A stretch of DNA of 30,209 nucleotides from the NCBI GenBank assembly GCA_035486135.1, contig DATHNI010000155.1, positions 1 through 30,209 on the forward strand, given 5' to 3'. The translations under genes were made by a program, and so were the position numbers. Shown here in pieces: positions 1-7,718 of the stretch (position 1 is the stretch's first letter; each line of letters opens with the position of its first letter). The notes beneath the pieces are model-generated. The model was not told the origin of the DNA, ran no database searches, and was given only the letters and a program-made list of their open reading frames with translations. Source of the DNA: JASHVB01 sp035486135 (GTDB lineage: Bacteria; Pseudomonadota; Alphaproteobacteria; Acetobacterales; Acetobacteraceae).

Positions 1-232
1 GGCCGGAGTGGTTGGCGGTAAAGCAAGGTTTTGAAACACAGATTTCACAGATTTCACAGATTAAGGCACAGAACAGATTAACCTGATCCGTGCCTTAATC
101 TGTGAAATCTGTGAAATCTGTGTTTCAAAACCTTGCTTTACCGCCAACCACTCCGGCCGTGCACTGACGGGTCGTTTCGTTGGCATGTGAGCGCGATGGC
201 TCCGATGGCAATCATTTCAAGAACCTTAATAA
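1..232. repeat. Long palindromic intergenic repeat, copy A
   Basis: Positions 1-69 and 90-158 are perfect inverted arms of 69 bp separated by a 20-nt spacer. Each arm carries a short internal direct repeat built on CAGATTTCA. The homology with copy B (12690-12912) continues past the palindrome to about 232, so the repeated unit is a palindrome plus a tail of about 75 bp. The window starts exactly at the left arm, so the palindrome may extend further left. No open reading frame lies inside. It could be a non-autonomous mobile element or a dispersed intergenic palindrome; the sequence alone does not decide. Confidence 0.85.
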
Positions 233-268
233 GATCGGACACCCCCTGGGGCTTGTGGCACGTGCGCC

Positions 269-1039
269 TCAATACATGTTGTGCCCGCCGTTGACGTGGA
301 TCACCTGGCCGGTCACGTAGCCGCCCGCCGCGCTCGCCAGGAACAGGCAGGCGCCGGCGATCTCGTCCACATGCCCGTAGCGCCCGAGCGGCACTTCCGC
401 GGTGATTTGCTCGCGCGGCTGGTGCACATATTGCGACCAGTCGCGTACCGTATCGATCGGCCCAGGCGACACCGTGTTGGCGGTGATGCCGTCCGCCCCG
501 AACTCGCGCGCGATCGCCTTGGCCAGCCCGTGCATCCCCTGCTTGGCGGTGATGTTGGCGGCGCGCAACGTGACATGCCCCCAGAACCCGTCGGCACCGG
601 AGATCACGATGATCCGTCCCGACTTCTTCTCGCGCATATGCGGAATGGCGTGGCGTGCCAGGTAGAACGACGCGCTCAGGTTGGAGCGTAGCACGTCGTC
701 CCATTCCGCCGGCGTGATCTCCAGGAACGGGCGCATCTTGCGGATGCCGACATTGGACACCACGATGTCGAGACCGCCGAACGCGGCCACCGCCTGCTGC
801 ACCATGCGCCCGACCGCAGCATCGTCCGCGACATCCGCCAGCACCGGCAAAGCCTCGCCGCCGCGCGCGCGAATGCCGGACGCGACGTCCTCCAGCGCCG
901 ACTGATCGCGATGGCCATTGATCACCACCTTGGCACCCGCCGCAGCAAACGCCTCCGCCACCGCGCGGCCGATGTTGCGGCCCGAGCCGGTGACCAGCGC
1001 GACCTTGCCATCCAGGCGAAAGCCTTCCCCCGTCAACAT
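269..1039 (-). CDS. SDR-family oxidoreductase with atypical active site
   Basis: A 256-aa short-chain dehydrogenase/reductase. The dinucleotide-binding motif TGSGRNIG is at residues 17-24 and SNVG, in place of NNAG, at 95-98. The active-site serine candidate is S147 and the lysine is K166, but the residue four before the lysine, normally the catalytic tyrosine, is asparagine (ANITAK, N162). The C-terminal half keeps the usual NTVSPGPI segment and ends GGHNMY. The ATG at 1039 was chosen because GGAG lies about 8 nt upstream and the Rossmann fold begins soon after. It stands alone, with repeat copy A downstream. The substrate is unknown. Annotation pipelines would call it a 3-oxoacyl-ACP reductase, but the missing tyrosine makes a standard ketoreductase reaction uncertain. 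Confidence 0.9.
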   Translation of the reverse strand: MLTGEGFRLDGKVALVTGSGRNIGRAVAEAFAAAGAKVVINGHRDQSALEDVASGIRARGGEALPVLADVADDAAVGRMVQQAVAAFGGLDIVVSNVGIRKMRPFLEITPAEWDDVLRSNLSASFYLARHAIPHMREKKSGRIIVISGADGFWGHVTLRAANITAKQGMHGLAKAIAREFGADGITANTVSPGPIDTVRDWSQYVHQPREQITAEVPLGRYGHVDEIAGACLFLASAAGGYVTGQVIHVNGGHNMY

Positions 1040-1198
1040 CTGTGCGTCTCCGTTCCGGTCATGGCGCGCCGGACGGCACGCATGCATGATGCTGGCGCAG
1101 ATGGTTGCACGGAAGCAAGCCGCGCCCGGACAGCCCAAGGCGCGTGGTTTGGAACGACGGAACCGTGTGGCCTACTTGTGGGGGCTGCGCGAATCCTT

Positions 1199-1483
1199 AT
1201 GTCATGGCGCATGACAAAACACTCGCAACATTCCGCCTTGGTGCTGCCGATGATGATGGCTCGGCTGACCATGGCATCGTGGGAGACGATCTTCCGTCGC
1301 GGCATGATGATGGCCCAGGGCACTTGCTCGCCGGCCGAATATCAGCGCATGGCCACCGAGAAGGTGGCGGCGGTGCAGACCTCGATGCTGGCACTCGCGC
1401 GTGGTCGCAGCCACGCCGCCATGCTGGCCCCCTTCGTCAGCCGCACACGAGCGAACGTAAAGCGCCTGCGCCGGAACGGGTAA
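1199..1483 (+). CDS. Small conserved-looking hypothetical protein
   Basis: A 94-aa basic protein beginning MSWRMTKHSQHS, with a helical, methionine-rich middle (LPMMMARLTMASWETIFRRG) and an Arg/Lys-rich end. The pattern resembles the small phasin-like or polyhydroxyalkanoate-associated proteins common in alphaproteobacteria, but I do not recognise the family. An alternative ATG lies at 1211. The only Shine-Dalgarno-like sequence is a weak GGGGG tract upstream. A perfect hairpin followed by T residues comes directly after the stop, which supports a real transcription unit. It is divergent from the SDR gene. Confidence 0.55.
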   Translation: MSWRMTKHSQHSALVLPMMMARLTMASWETIFRRGMMMAQGTCSPAEYQRMATEKVAAVQTSMLALARGRSHAAMLAPFVSRTRANVKRLRRNG

Positions 1484-1491
1484 AAGAAGGC

Positions 1492-1527
1492 AGTCCCTCT
1501 CCCGCCAAGCGCGGGAGAGGGACTTTT
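1492..1527 (+). terminator. Rho-independent terminator
   Basis: A 14-bp perfect stem (AGTCCCTCTCCCGC and its complement) with a 5-nt loop, followed by TTTT at 1524-1527. It lies 8 nt after the stop of the 94-aa gene. Because the stem is symmetrical it may also end transcription coming from nifJ on the other strand. The CCTCTCCCGC core recurs at 8777 and 15699. Confidence 0.75.
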
Positions 1528-1559
1528 CGCTCACCTGGCCTCTTCCACAAGCGGGAGAA

Positions 1560-4500
1560 TCACCCGCGCACCCCGATGTGCTCCCATTCCGGATGCGGCA
1601 CATGCGGATACGCCGTGCCCGCCGTCGCCCCACGATCCAGCCCCACCGGATGGAACCGCGTCGCCGACCAGCCGGCCATCTCCTCGTAGGTCCGGTACTT
1701 CTCATGCACCGCCGCCTGCGCGGCCACGAGCAATTGCGCGGCTTCCTCCGGCCGGGTCTGCGTCAGCGACCGGTAGCGGATCTCGTTATACGCATAGTCC
1801 TTGAACGGCACCGTCGGCCGCGGGCTGTCCAGCACGAAGGGGTTTTCTCCACGGTCACGCAATGCGGGGTTGTAGCGGAACAACGGCCAGTAGCCGCACG
1901 CCACCGCAAGATCCTGCTGCTTCATGCCCTGCTGCATCTCGATCCCGTGCGCGATGCAGTGCGAATACGACAGGATCAGCGACGGCCCCGGATACGCCTC
2001 GGCCTCGCGGAACGCCTGCAAGGTCTGCTGCGGATTGGCCCCCATCGCGATCTGCGCCACATAGACGTTGCCATAGGCGATCGCCTGCAACGCCAGGTCC
2101 TTGCGCGCCACCCGCTTGCCCGCCGCGGCGAACTTCGCCACCGCGCCCAGCGGAGTCGCCTTCGACGCCTGCCCGCCGGTGTTGGAATACACCTCGGTGT
2201 CCAGCACCAGCACGTTGACGTCGCGCGAACTGGCCAGCACGTGGTCGAGCCCGCCATAGCCGATGTCATACGCCCAGCCATCGCCGCCGACGATCCACAC
2301 GCTGCGCCGCACCAGGTGATCGACCACCGACAGCAGATCCAGGGCCCCGGGCACATCGCCCAAGGCACGCAGCCGCTGCGTCAGCACCGCCACCCGTGTC
2401 CGCTGCGCGAGGATTTCCGATTCGCGCACCTGCGGCGCATCGAGGATCATCTGCACCAGCTCATCGCCAAGCTGCGGCGCCAACCGCCGCGCCAGGTTGC
2501 GTGCCATCTCCACATGCTGGTCCGCCGCCAGGCGGAAGCCCAGGCCGAATTCGGCATTGTCCTCGAACAAGGAGTTCGACCAGGCCGGCCCGCGGCCTTC
2601 ACGATTGGTGGACCACGGCGTGACCGGCAAATTGCCGCCATAGATCGACGAACATCCGGTGGCGTTGGCAATCTGCAACCGGTCGCCGAACAGTTGCGAC
2701 AGCAATTTCAAGTACGGCGTCTCACCGCAGCCCGCGCACGCCCCGGAGAACACGAACAGTGGTTCGAGGAACTGCACGCCGCGCACATTGGCGAAGTCGA
2801 CGCGTGAGCGGTCGTTCAGCGGCAACTCCGCGAAGAAGCGCGCGTTCTCCCGTTCGGGCTCGATCAGCGGCAGCTTGTCGCGCATCACGATCGCTTTGTC
2901 GGCGGCGTTTGTGGGACTGGTCGCGGGGCAAGCCTCGTAGCACAGGCCGCAACCGGTGCAATCCTCGATCGAGAACTGCAAGGTGAAGCGCACGTCGGGG
3001 AAGCCGCGCACATTGATCGGCGCCGATTTGAAGCTGTCCGGCGCGCCGTCCAGTTTCGCGGCGTCGAGGTAACGGGCCTGGATCACCCCGTGCGGGCAGA
3101 CGAAGCTGCACTGGCCGCACTGGATGCACATATCCTCGTTCCACGCCGCGATCGTATCGGCGACGTTGCGCTTTTCCCAGATCGCGGTGCCGGATGGCCA
3201 GGTGCCGTCCACCGGCAACGCGCTCACCGGGATCTCGTCGCCGCGGCCTTCCAGCATCATCGCGGTGACGTCGCGCACGAAGGCCGGCGCGCGCGCGGGC
3301 ACGGTCGAAGGACGTTCCCAGTTGCTGGTCGGCGCGGCCGGCACGCGCACCTCGAACAGGTTTTCCAGTGCCGCATCCACCGCGGCGAAGTTGCGCTTCA
3401 CCACGTCTTCGCCGCGCTTTTCGTAGGTCTTGCGGATCGCGTGCTTGATATGCGCGATCGCCTCGTCGCGTGGCAGGACCTTGGACAACGCGAAGAAGCA
3501 GGTCTGCAGCACGGTGTTTGCGCGGCCGCGCAGCCCCGCGTCCGCCGCGACGCGGGATGCGTCGATCACGTGGAAGCGCAGCCCCAGGTCGATGATCCGC
3601 TGCTGCATCGCGCGCGGCAGGTGGTCCCATACGTCATCCGGTCCGAACGGCGCGTTCAGCAGCAGCGTGGCGCCGGGCGCGGCCAGGCGCAGCATGTCGA
3701 AGCGCTCGACGAACTGGAACTGGTGCACGCCGACGAAGCTGGCCTGCTGGATCAGGTACGGCGCCTGGATCGGCTGCGGCCCGAAGCGCAGATGCGACAC
3801 GGTCTGCGCGCCGGATTTGTGCGAATCATAGACGAAGTAGCCTTGCGCATGGAGGCCGGCATCCTCGGCGATGATCTTCACGCTGTTCTTGTTTGCACCC
3901 ACCGTGCCGTCGGCGCCCAGGCCATAGAACACCGCGGCGACCACATCCTGCGGTTCGACGCGGAACGCCGGGTCCGGCGTCAGGCTGGTATGTGTCACGT
4001 CGTCGTTGATGCCGACGGTGAAGCTGTTGCGCGGCGCCTTCTGCGTCAGTTCGTCAAATACCGCCTTCGCCATGGACGGGTTGAAATCCTTCGAGGACAG
4101 GCCGTAGCGCCCGCCGATCACCACCGGCATGCGGTGCGTCCCCGCTGCCGCGGCCTGTGCCAGGGTGGTGACCACATCGAGATACAGCGGTTCGCCGGTC
4201 GCCCCGGGCTCCTTGGTTTGTTCCAGCACCGCGATGGCCCGCACGCTGTCAGGCAAGGCCGCGACGAACGCCTCGGCCGACCATGGGCGGTACAGGCGCA
4301 CCTGCAACACACCCACCTTCTCGCCACGCTGGCGCAGTGCCGCGGCCGTGGTGCGTGCGGTCTCCGCACCAGAGCCCATCAGCACCAGCACGCGCTCGGC
4401 ATCCGCCGGACCATCATAGTCGAACAGATGGTACTGCCGCCCGGTCAGTGCGGCGAAACGATCCATCGCGTGCTGCACAATGCCGGGCGTCCGGTCGTAG

Positions 4501-5204
4501 AACGGGTTCACCGTTTCGCGTGCCTGGAAGAACGTGTCCGGGTTGTGTGCCGTGCCGCGCACCACCGGGTGTTCCGGCGTCAGCGCCCGGCCGCGGAACT
4601 CGCGCACCAGGCCATCGTCGATCATCGCGCGGATTTGCTCGTCGTCGAGCAAGGAGATCGTGCCGATCTCGTGCGAGGTGCGGAAGCCGTCGAAGAAATG
4701 CAGGAACGGAATGCGCGAGGTGAGCGTCGCCGTCTGGGCGATCAAGGCCGAGTCATGCGCCTCCTGCACCGACGCCGACGACAGCAGCGCGAAGCCGGTG
4801 GAGCGCACGGACATCACGTCGGAGTGGTCGCCGAAGATCGACAGCGCCTGGGTGGCGAGCGCGCGGGCCGCGACATGGAAGACGGTCGGCGTCAGTTCGC
4901 CGGCGATCTTGAACATGTTGGGCAGCATCAGCAGCAGGCCCTGCGAGGCGGTGAAGGTCGTGGTCAGCGCACCGGACTGCAACGCGCCGTGCACCGCGCC
5001 GGCGGCACCGCCCTCGCTTTGCATTTCCTGCACGACGGGCACGTTGCCCCAGATGTTGGTGGTGCCACGCGCCGACCATTCGTCGGCGAGTTCCGCCATG
5101 GTTGAGGACGGCGTGATCGGGAAGATCGCGCAGACTTCGTTCACCCGGTAGGCGACATGCGCCACCGCGGTATTGCCGTCCATCGTCGCGGGATTGCGCA
5201 GCAT
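1560..5204 (-). CDS. nifJ: Pyruvate:ferredoxin (flavodoxin) oxidoreductase
   Basis: A 1214-aa single-chain PFOR, full length for the family. It oxidatively decarboxylates pyruvate to acetyl-CoA and CO2 and passes electrons to ferredoxin or flavodoxin in the cytoplasm. The N-terminus has the pyrimidine-binding domain (FPITPSSTMAELADEWSARG). Two [4Fe-4S] motifs, CIQCGQCSFVCPHG near residue 692 and CTGCGLCYEACPA near 748, form the ferredoxin domain. GACAGCGETPYLK near 820 supplies further cluster cysteines, and GDGWAYDIGYGG near 971 begins the thiamine-diphosphate domain, followed by NTGGQASK. The ATG at 5204 has AGGAG about 10 nt upstream; the longer frame reads through a palindrome and is rejected. 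It is the last gene of a minus-strand set with the GltD-like and 184-aa genes. A 187-bp gap containing a 39-bp inverted repeat separates it from them. Confidence 0.97.
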   Translation of the reverse strand: MLRNPATMDGNTAVAHVAYRVNEVCAIFPITPSSTMAELADEWSARGTTNIWGNVPVVQEMQSEGGAAGAVHGALQSGALTTTFTASQGLLLMLPNMFKIAGELTPTVFHVAARALATQALSIFGDHSDVMSVRSTGFALLSSASVQEAHDSALIAQTATLTSRIPFLHFFDGFRTSHEIGTISLLDDEQIRAMIDDGLVREFRGRALTPEHPVVRGTAHNPDTFFQARETVNPFYDRTPGIVQHAMDRFAALTGRQYHLFDYDGPADAERVLVLMGSGAETARTTAAALRQRGEKVGVLQVRLYRPWSAEAFVAALPDSVRAIAVLEQTKEPGATGEPLYLDVVTTLAQAAAAGTHRMPVVIGGRYGLSSKDFNPSMAKAVFDELTQKAPRNSFTVGINDDVTHTSLTPDPAFRVEPQDVVAAVFYGLGADGTVGANKNSVKIIAEDAGLHAQGYFVYDSHKSGAQTVSHLRFGPQPIQAPYLIQQASFVGVHQFQFVERFDMLRLAAPGATLLLNAPFGPDDVWDHLPRAMQQRIIDLGLRFHVIDASRVAADAGLRGRANTVLQTCFFALSKVLPRDEAIAHIKHAIRKTYEKRGEDVVKRNFAAVDAALENLFEVRVPAAPTSNWERPSTVPARAPAFVRDVTAMMLEGRGDEIPVSALPVDGTWPSGTAIWEKRNVADTIAAWNEDMCIQCGQCSFVCPHGVIQARYLDAAKLDGAPDSFKSAPINVRGFPDVRFTLQFSIEDCTGCGLCYEACPATSPTNAADKAIVMRDKLPLIEPERENARFFAELPLNDRSRVDFANVRGVQFLEPLFVFSGACAGCGETPYLKLLSQLFGDRLQIANATGCSSIYGGNLPVTPWSTNREGRGPAWSNSLFEDNAEFGLGFRLAADQHVEMARNLARRLAPQLGDELVQMILDAPQVRESEILAQRTRVAVLTQRLRALGDVPGALDLLSVVDHLVRRSVWIVGGDGWAYDIGYGGLDHVLASSRDVNVLVLDTEVYSNTGGQASKATPLGAVAKFAAAGKRVARKDLALQAIAYGNVYVAQIAMGANPQQTLQAFREAEAYPGPSLILSYSHCIAHGIEMQQGMKQQDLAVACGYWPLFRYNPALRDRGENPFVLDSPRPTVPFKDYAYNEIRYRSLTQTRPEEAAQLLVAAQAAVHEKYRTYEEMAGWSATRFHPVGLDRGATAGTAYPHVPHPEWEHIGVRG

Positions 5205-5262
5205 AGAAGAGTCTCCTGAAGGTGTAAGCAAGGCGCTGGGGCGGGGGGACCGGGGACTGGGA

Positions 5263-5353
5263 CTCCCCCTCCCCTTGAGGGAGGGGGTTGGGGGGAGGGG
5301 TTCGTGCGCCTCGGACCCCTCCCCCCAACCCCCTCCCTCAAGGGGAGGGGGAG
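5263..5353. repeat. 39-bp perfect inverted repeat between gltD-like gene and nifJ
   Basis: Arms 5263-5301 and 5315-5353 are exact reverse complements with a 13-nt loop. They consist almost entirely of C/T or A/G runs around a TTGAGGGAGGGGG core. The hairpin lies in the transcript between the GltD-like stop (5392) and the nifJ start (5204). It could attenuate or process the mRNA, or simply be an inserted intergenic repeat. There is no convincing U-run on the minus strand. Confidence 0.8.
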
Positions 5354-5391
5354 TATTCATTTCCTTCTCCCTCTCTCCTCGTCGCAAAATG

Positions 5392-7038
5392 CTACGGCGG
5401 GTCTACGAAATTCGCCTCCGCCACCATTTCGATCGCGTGGCATGGGCATTGTTCGAAGCACACCGCGCATCCGGTACACTTCATCGGATCGACGCTGTAG
5501 CCATTGCCCGGTTCCATTTTCGCAATCGCCTGTTCCGGGCACGCGGCGAAACAGTTGTCGCACTCGAAGCATACGCCGCACGACAGGCAACGCTGCGCCT
5601 CGTGCCGCGCCGCCGCCTCGGACAGCCCGGCCATCACCTCGTCGAAACCGCTCAGCCGCTGGCTGTCTTCCAGCCGGCGCTGCTGCGACACATCGACGTC
5701 GCTGAACACCGGCAGGTGCAGCATGTCGAAATTGACCACCGGCGGGCGTTGCGGAGCGTCATACGAGCCGGCCCGCAGCCAGGCGTCGATGTTGCGCGCC
5801 GCCAGCTTGCCGTGGCCGGTTGCCACCGTGACGGTGCGCTCGCTCGGCACCATGTCGCCGCCGGCGAACATGCCGGGATGGCCGGTCATCATGTGGCGGT
5901 CCACGTCCACCACGCCGTCCCGCTTCACCATCACGCCGGGCACGTTGCGCAGGAAGTCGCTGTCGCTCACCTGGCCCAGCGCCAGCACGACGCTGTCCGC
6001 CTCCAGCGTGTCGAATTCGCCGGTCGGCTGCGGACGGCCCTTGTCGTCCATCACCATGCGCTCGACCGTCAGCGTCGGGCCGACGATCTCCTTGATCGTG
6101 GTCAGCCACTGGATGCGCACGCCTTCTTCCAGCGCCTCATCCGCCTCGAACCCATGCGCGGGCATGTGTGCGCGATCGCGGCGATACACGATCAGCGCTT
6201 CTTCCGCGCCCAGCCGGCGTGCCGTGCGCGCCGCATCCATCGCGGTGTTGCCGCCGCCATAGATCACCACGCGGCGGCCAAGCTGAGGCGTCTCGCCGGT
6301 GCCGATGTCGTGCAGCATCTTGACCGCATCCAGCACCCGCACGGCGTCACGCGCCGGGATGTCGACGTGCTGCGCCACATGCGCGCCGATCGCCACGAAC
6401 ACCGCGTCGAATTTTCCCGCGTCGCGCTCGGCCAGCACGTCGGTCACCGGATGGTTCAGCACGATCTTCACGCCGAACCGCTCGATGCGCGCGACCTCCT
6501 CCGCGAGTTCGGCGCGCGGCAGGCGATAGGCGGGGATGCCGAATTGCAGCATGCCGCCGGCCACCGGCCCGGCCTCGTGGATTTCCACCGCATGGCCGAG
6601 CCGCGTCAGGTGATAGGCGGCCGACAGCCCGCTCGGCCCGGCGCCGACCACCAGCACGCGCTTGCCCGAGGACGGCGCAGCGGCCGGATAGTCCCAGCCC
6701 TTCGCCTTCGCCATGTCGCCGAGGAAGCGTTCCACCGCATGGATCGACACCGCGGCATCCATGTGCCCGCGATTGCAGCCGCTTTCGCACGGATGGTAGC
6801 AAACCCGTCCATGCGTGGCCGGCAGCGGGTTGTCGCCGACCAGCAGCTCCCACGCCTTGCGGTACTCGCCGGCCTGCGCCAGCGCCAGCCAGCCCTGGAT
6901 GTTCTCCCCGGCAGGGCATGCGTGATTGCAGGGCGGCAGCAGGTCCACATAGAGCGGCTGCCGGGTGCGGAACGGGCCGGTGCCCGATTCCAGGCTGAGA
7001 TCGACGACCGGCGTCAGGTCGTGGGCGTCGCGGTTCAT
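5392..7038 (-). CDS. GltD-like FAD/NAD(P) oxidoreductase with C-terminal 2x[4Fe-4S] domain
   Basis: A 548-aa protein of the glutamate-synthase small-subunit-like flavoprotein family. N-terminal cysteines C37, C41, C80, C84 and C88 match the GltD-type cluster region. The FAD motif VVGAGPSGLSAAYHL begins near residue 130 and the NAD(P) motif VIYGGGNTAMDAAR near 264. The C-terminus has two ferredoxin-type motifs, CFECDNCFAACP and CTGCAVCFEQCP. No GltB large subunit is nearby, and the gene sits beside nifJ, so the likely role is electron transfer between reduced ferredoxin and NAD(P), as proposed for KorC-like proteins that partner 2-oxoacid oxidoreductases; this is an inference. The ATG at 7038 overlaps the upstream gene's stop codon (ATGA), implying translational coupling. 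A TTG six bases upstream is less likely. Confidence 0.93.
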   Translation of the reverse strand: MNRDAHDLTPVVDLSLESGTGPFRTRQPLYVDLLPPCNHACPAGENIQGWLALAQAGEYRKAWELLVGDNPLPATHGRVCYHPCESGCNRGHMDAAVSIHAVERFLGDMAKAKGWDYPAAAPSSGKRVLVVGAGPSGLSAAYHLTRLGHAVEIHEAGPVAGGMLQFGIPAYRLPRAELAEEVARIERFGVKIVLNHPVTDVLAERDAGKFDAVFVAIGAHVAQHVDIPARDAVRVLDAVKMLHDIGTGETPQLGRRVVIYGGGNTAMDAARTARRLGAEEALIVYRRDRAHMPAHGFEADEALEEGVRIQWLTTIKEIVGPTLTVERMVMDDKGRPQPTGEFDTLEADSVVLALGQVSDSDFLRNVPGVMVKRDGVVDVDRHMMTGHPGMFAGGDMVPSERTVTVATGHGKLAARNIDAWLRAGSYDAPQRPPVVNFDMLHLPVFSDVDVSQQRRLEDSQRLSGFDEVMAGLSEAAARHEAQRCLSCGVCFECDNCFAACPEQAIAKMEPGNGYSVDPMKCTGCAVCFEQCPCHAIEMVAEANFVDPP

Positions 7039-7589
7039 GAGCAAGCCGCCAATGCTGCCGTGGTGGCGGCGCCCGGGTCGGGCTTCGCCGGCAACTGCAA
7101 GCCGCGCGATGCGACGATGCCCTGCCAGAGCGTCAGGATCGCATGCGAGGTCGCCTCGGCCACGAAGCAGCGCCCCTCGCGGTCAACCGCGCAGATCATC
7201 GCCTCGGGATCGTGGCGGACATGGCGCAGCGCGTCGTTGATCACGTCCAGGCATTCGATCACCTGCGACACCGATTCAAGCCGCGTATGGCGCAGGATCT
7301 CGGGCAGGCGGAACACGCGCATGCCCTGCACGGGCACGCTGGCGTTCTCTCGCCCGAGCTCGAAGAACACGCTGACCACCGGCAGGATGTCCTCGATTTG
7401 CTCCAGCACCGCCTGCGCGTCGCCCGGTGCTATCTGGGCCAGGTGAACCTGGGCCGGGTGGTGGGGTTCCGCGTGCGGTTGCTCTTCCACCGCCGGCGCG
7501 AACAGGGTGGCACATTGTTGCTCGATCCAGTGGCGCACCTCGGGCGGTGCCGCCCGGATTTGTTCCGCCGTCAGGCTGATGCCGACCAT
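7035..7589 (-). CDS. Unknown 184-aa protein, first gene of the PFOR operon
   Basis: A 184-aa soluble protein starting MVGISLTAEQIRAAPPEVRH, with GGAGGG about 9 nt before the ATG. It has no signal peptide, membrane segment or cysteine cluster. A histidine- and proline-rich linker (about residues 38-52) divides a short helical N-terminus from a longer predominantly helical domain containing FFELGRENASVPVQGMRVFR and a stretch ending AVDREGRCFVAEATSHAI. I do not recognise the family. It is translationally coupled by a 4-nt overlap to the GltD-like gene and preceded by an FNR-type site, so a role tied to oxygen-limited pyruvate metabolism, such as regulator, chaperone or accessory subunit, is inferred from context only. 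Confidence 0.8.
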   Translation of the reverse strand: MVGISLTAEQIRAAPPEVRHWIEQQCATLFAPAVEEQPHAEPHHPAQVHLAQIAPGDAQAVLEQIEDILPVVSVFFELGRENASVPVQGMRVFRLPEILRHTRLESVSQVIECLDVINDALRHVRHDPEAMICAVDREGRCFVAEATSHAILTLWQGIVASRGLQLPAKPDPGAATTAALAACS

Positions 7590-7645
7590 GTTCTGTGCCC
7601 TCCGAACTGCGGGCACTGTCATGCACGCGCTGCCGCCGATCGGCA

Positions 7646-7659
7646 TTGATCCTGATCAA
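7646..7659. promoter_or_regulatory. FNR/FixK-type binding site
   Basis: TTGATCCTGATCAA is a perfect match to the consensus TTGAT-N4-ATCAA of FNR/ANR/FixK-type regulators, and the palindrome extends by one A/T pair on each side. It is centred at 7652.5 between the divergent PFOR operon (ATG 7589) and pfkB (ATG 7719). A class II start 41.5 bp from the centre would fall near 7694 toward pfkB, where CAGAAT (7682-7687) is correctly placed as a -10 element. Toward the operon it would fall near 7611, with a weaker -10 (CATGAC). Confidence 0.8.
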
Positions 7660-7718
7660 TCGGTCGCGGCGCGAAATCGGCCAGAATGCGCGCGCACAAA
7701 TGCAGACGGAGCGGTGCC

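Noticed and set aside
221..260. TGGCACGTGCGC near 257 as a second sigma-54 promoter
   Set aside because: The GC doublet is not at the required distance from GG, and it faces no suitable gene.
3090..5105. Long plus-strand open frame (671 codons) opposite nifJ
   Set aside because: It is antisense to an undoubted gene, is Arg/His-rich with no motif, and arises from GC bias.
5173..7446. Long plus-strand frame of 757 codons
   Set aside because: It is antisense to the GltD-like gene and its neighbours; composition is that of a shadow frame.
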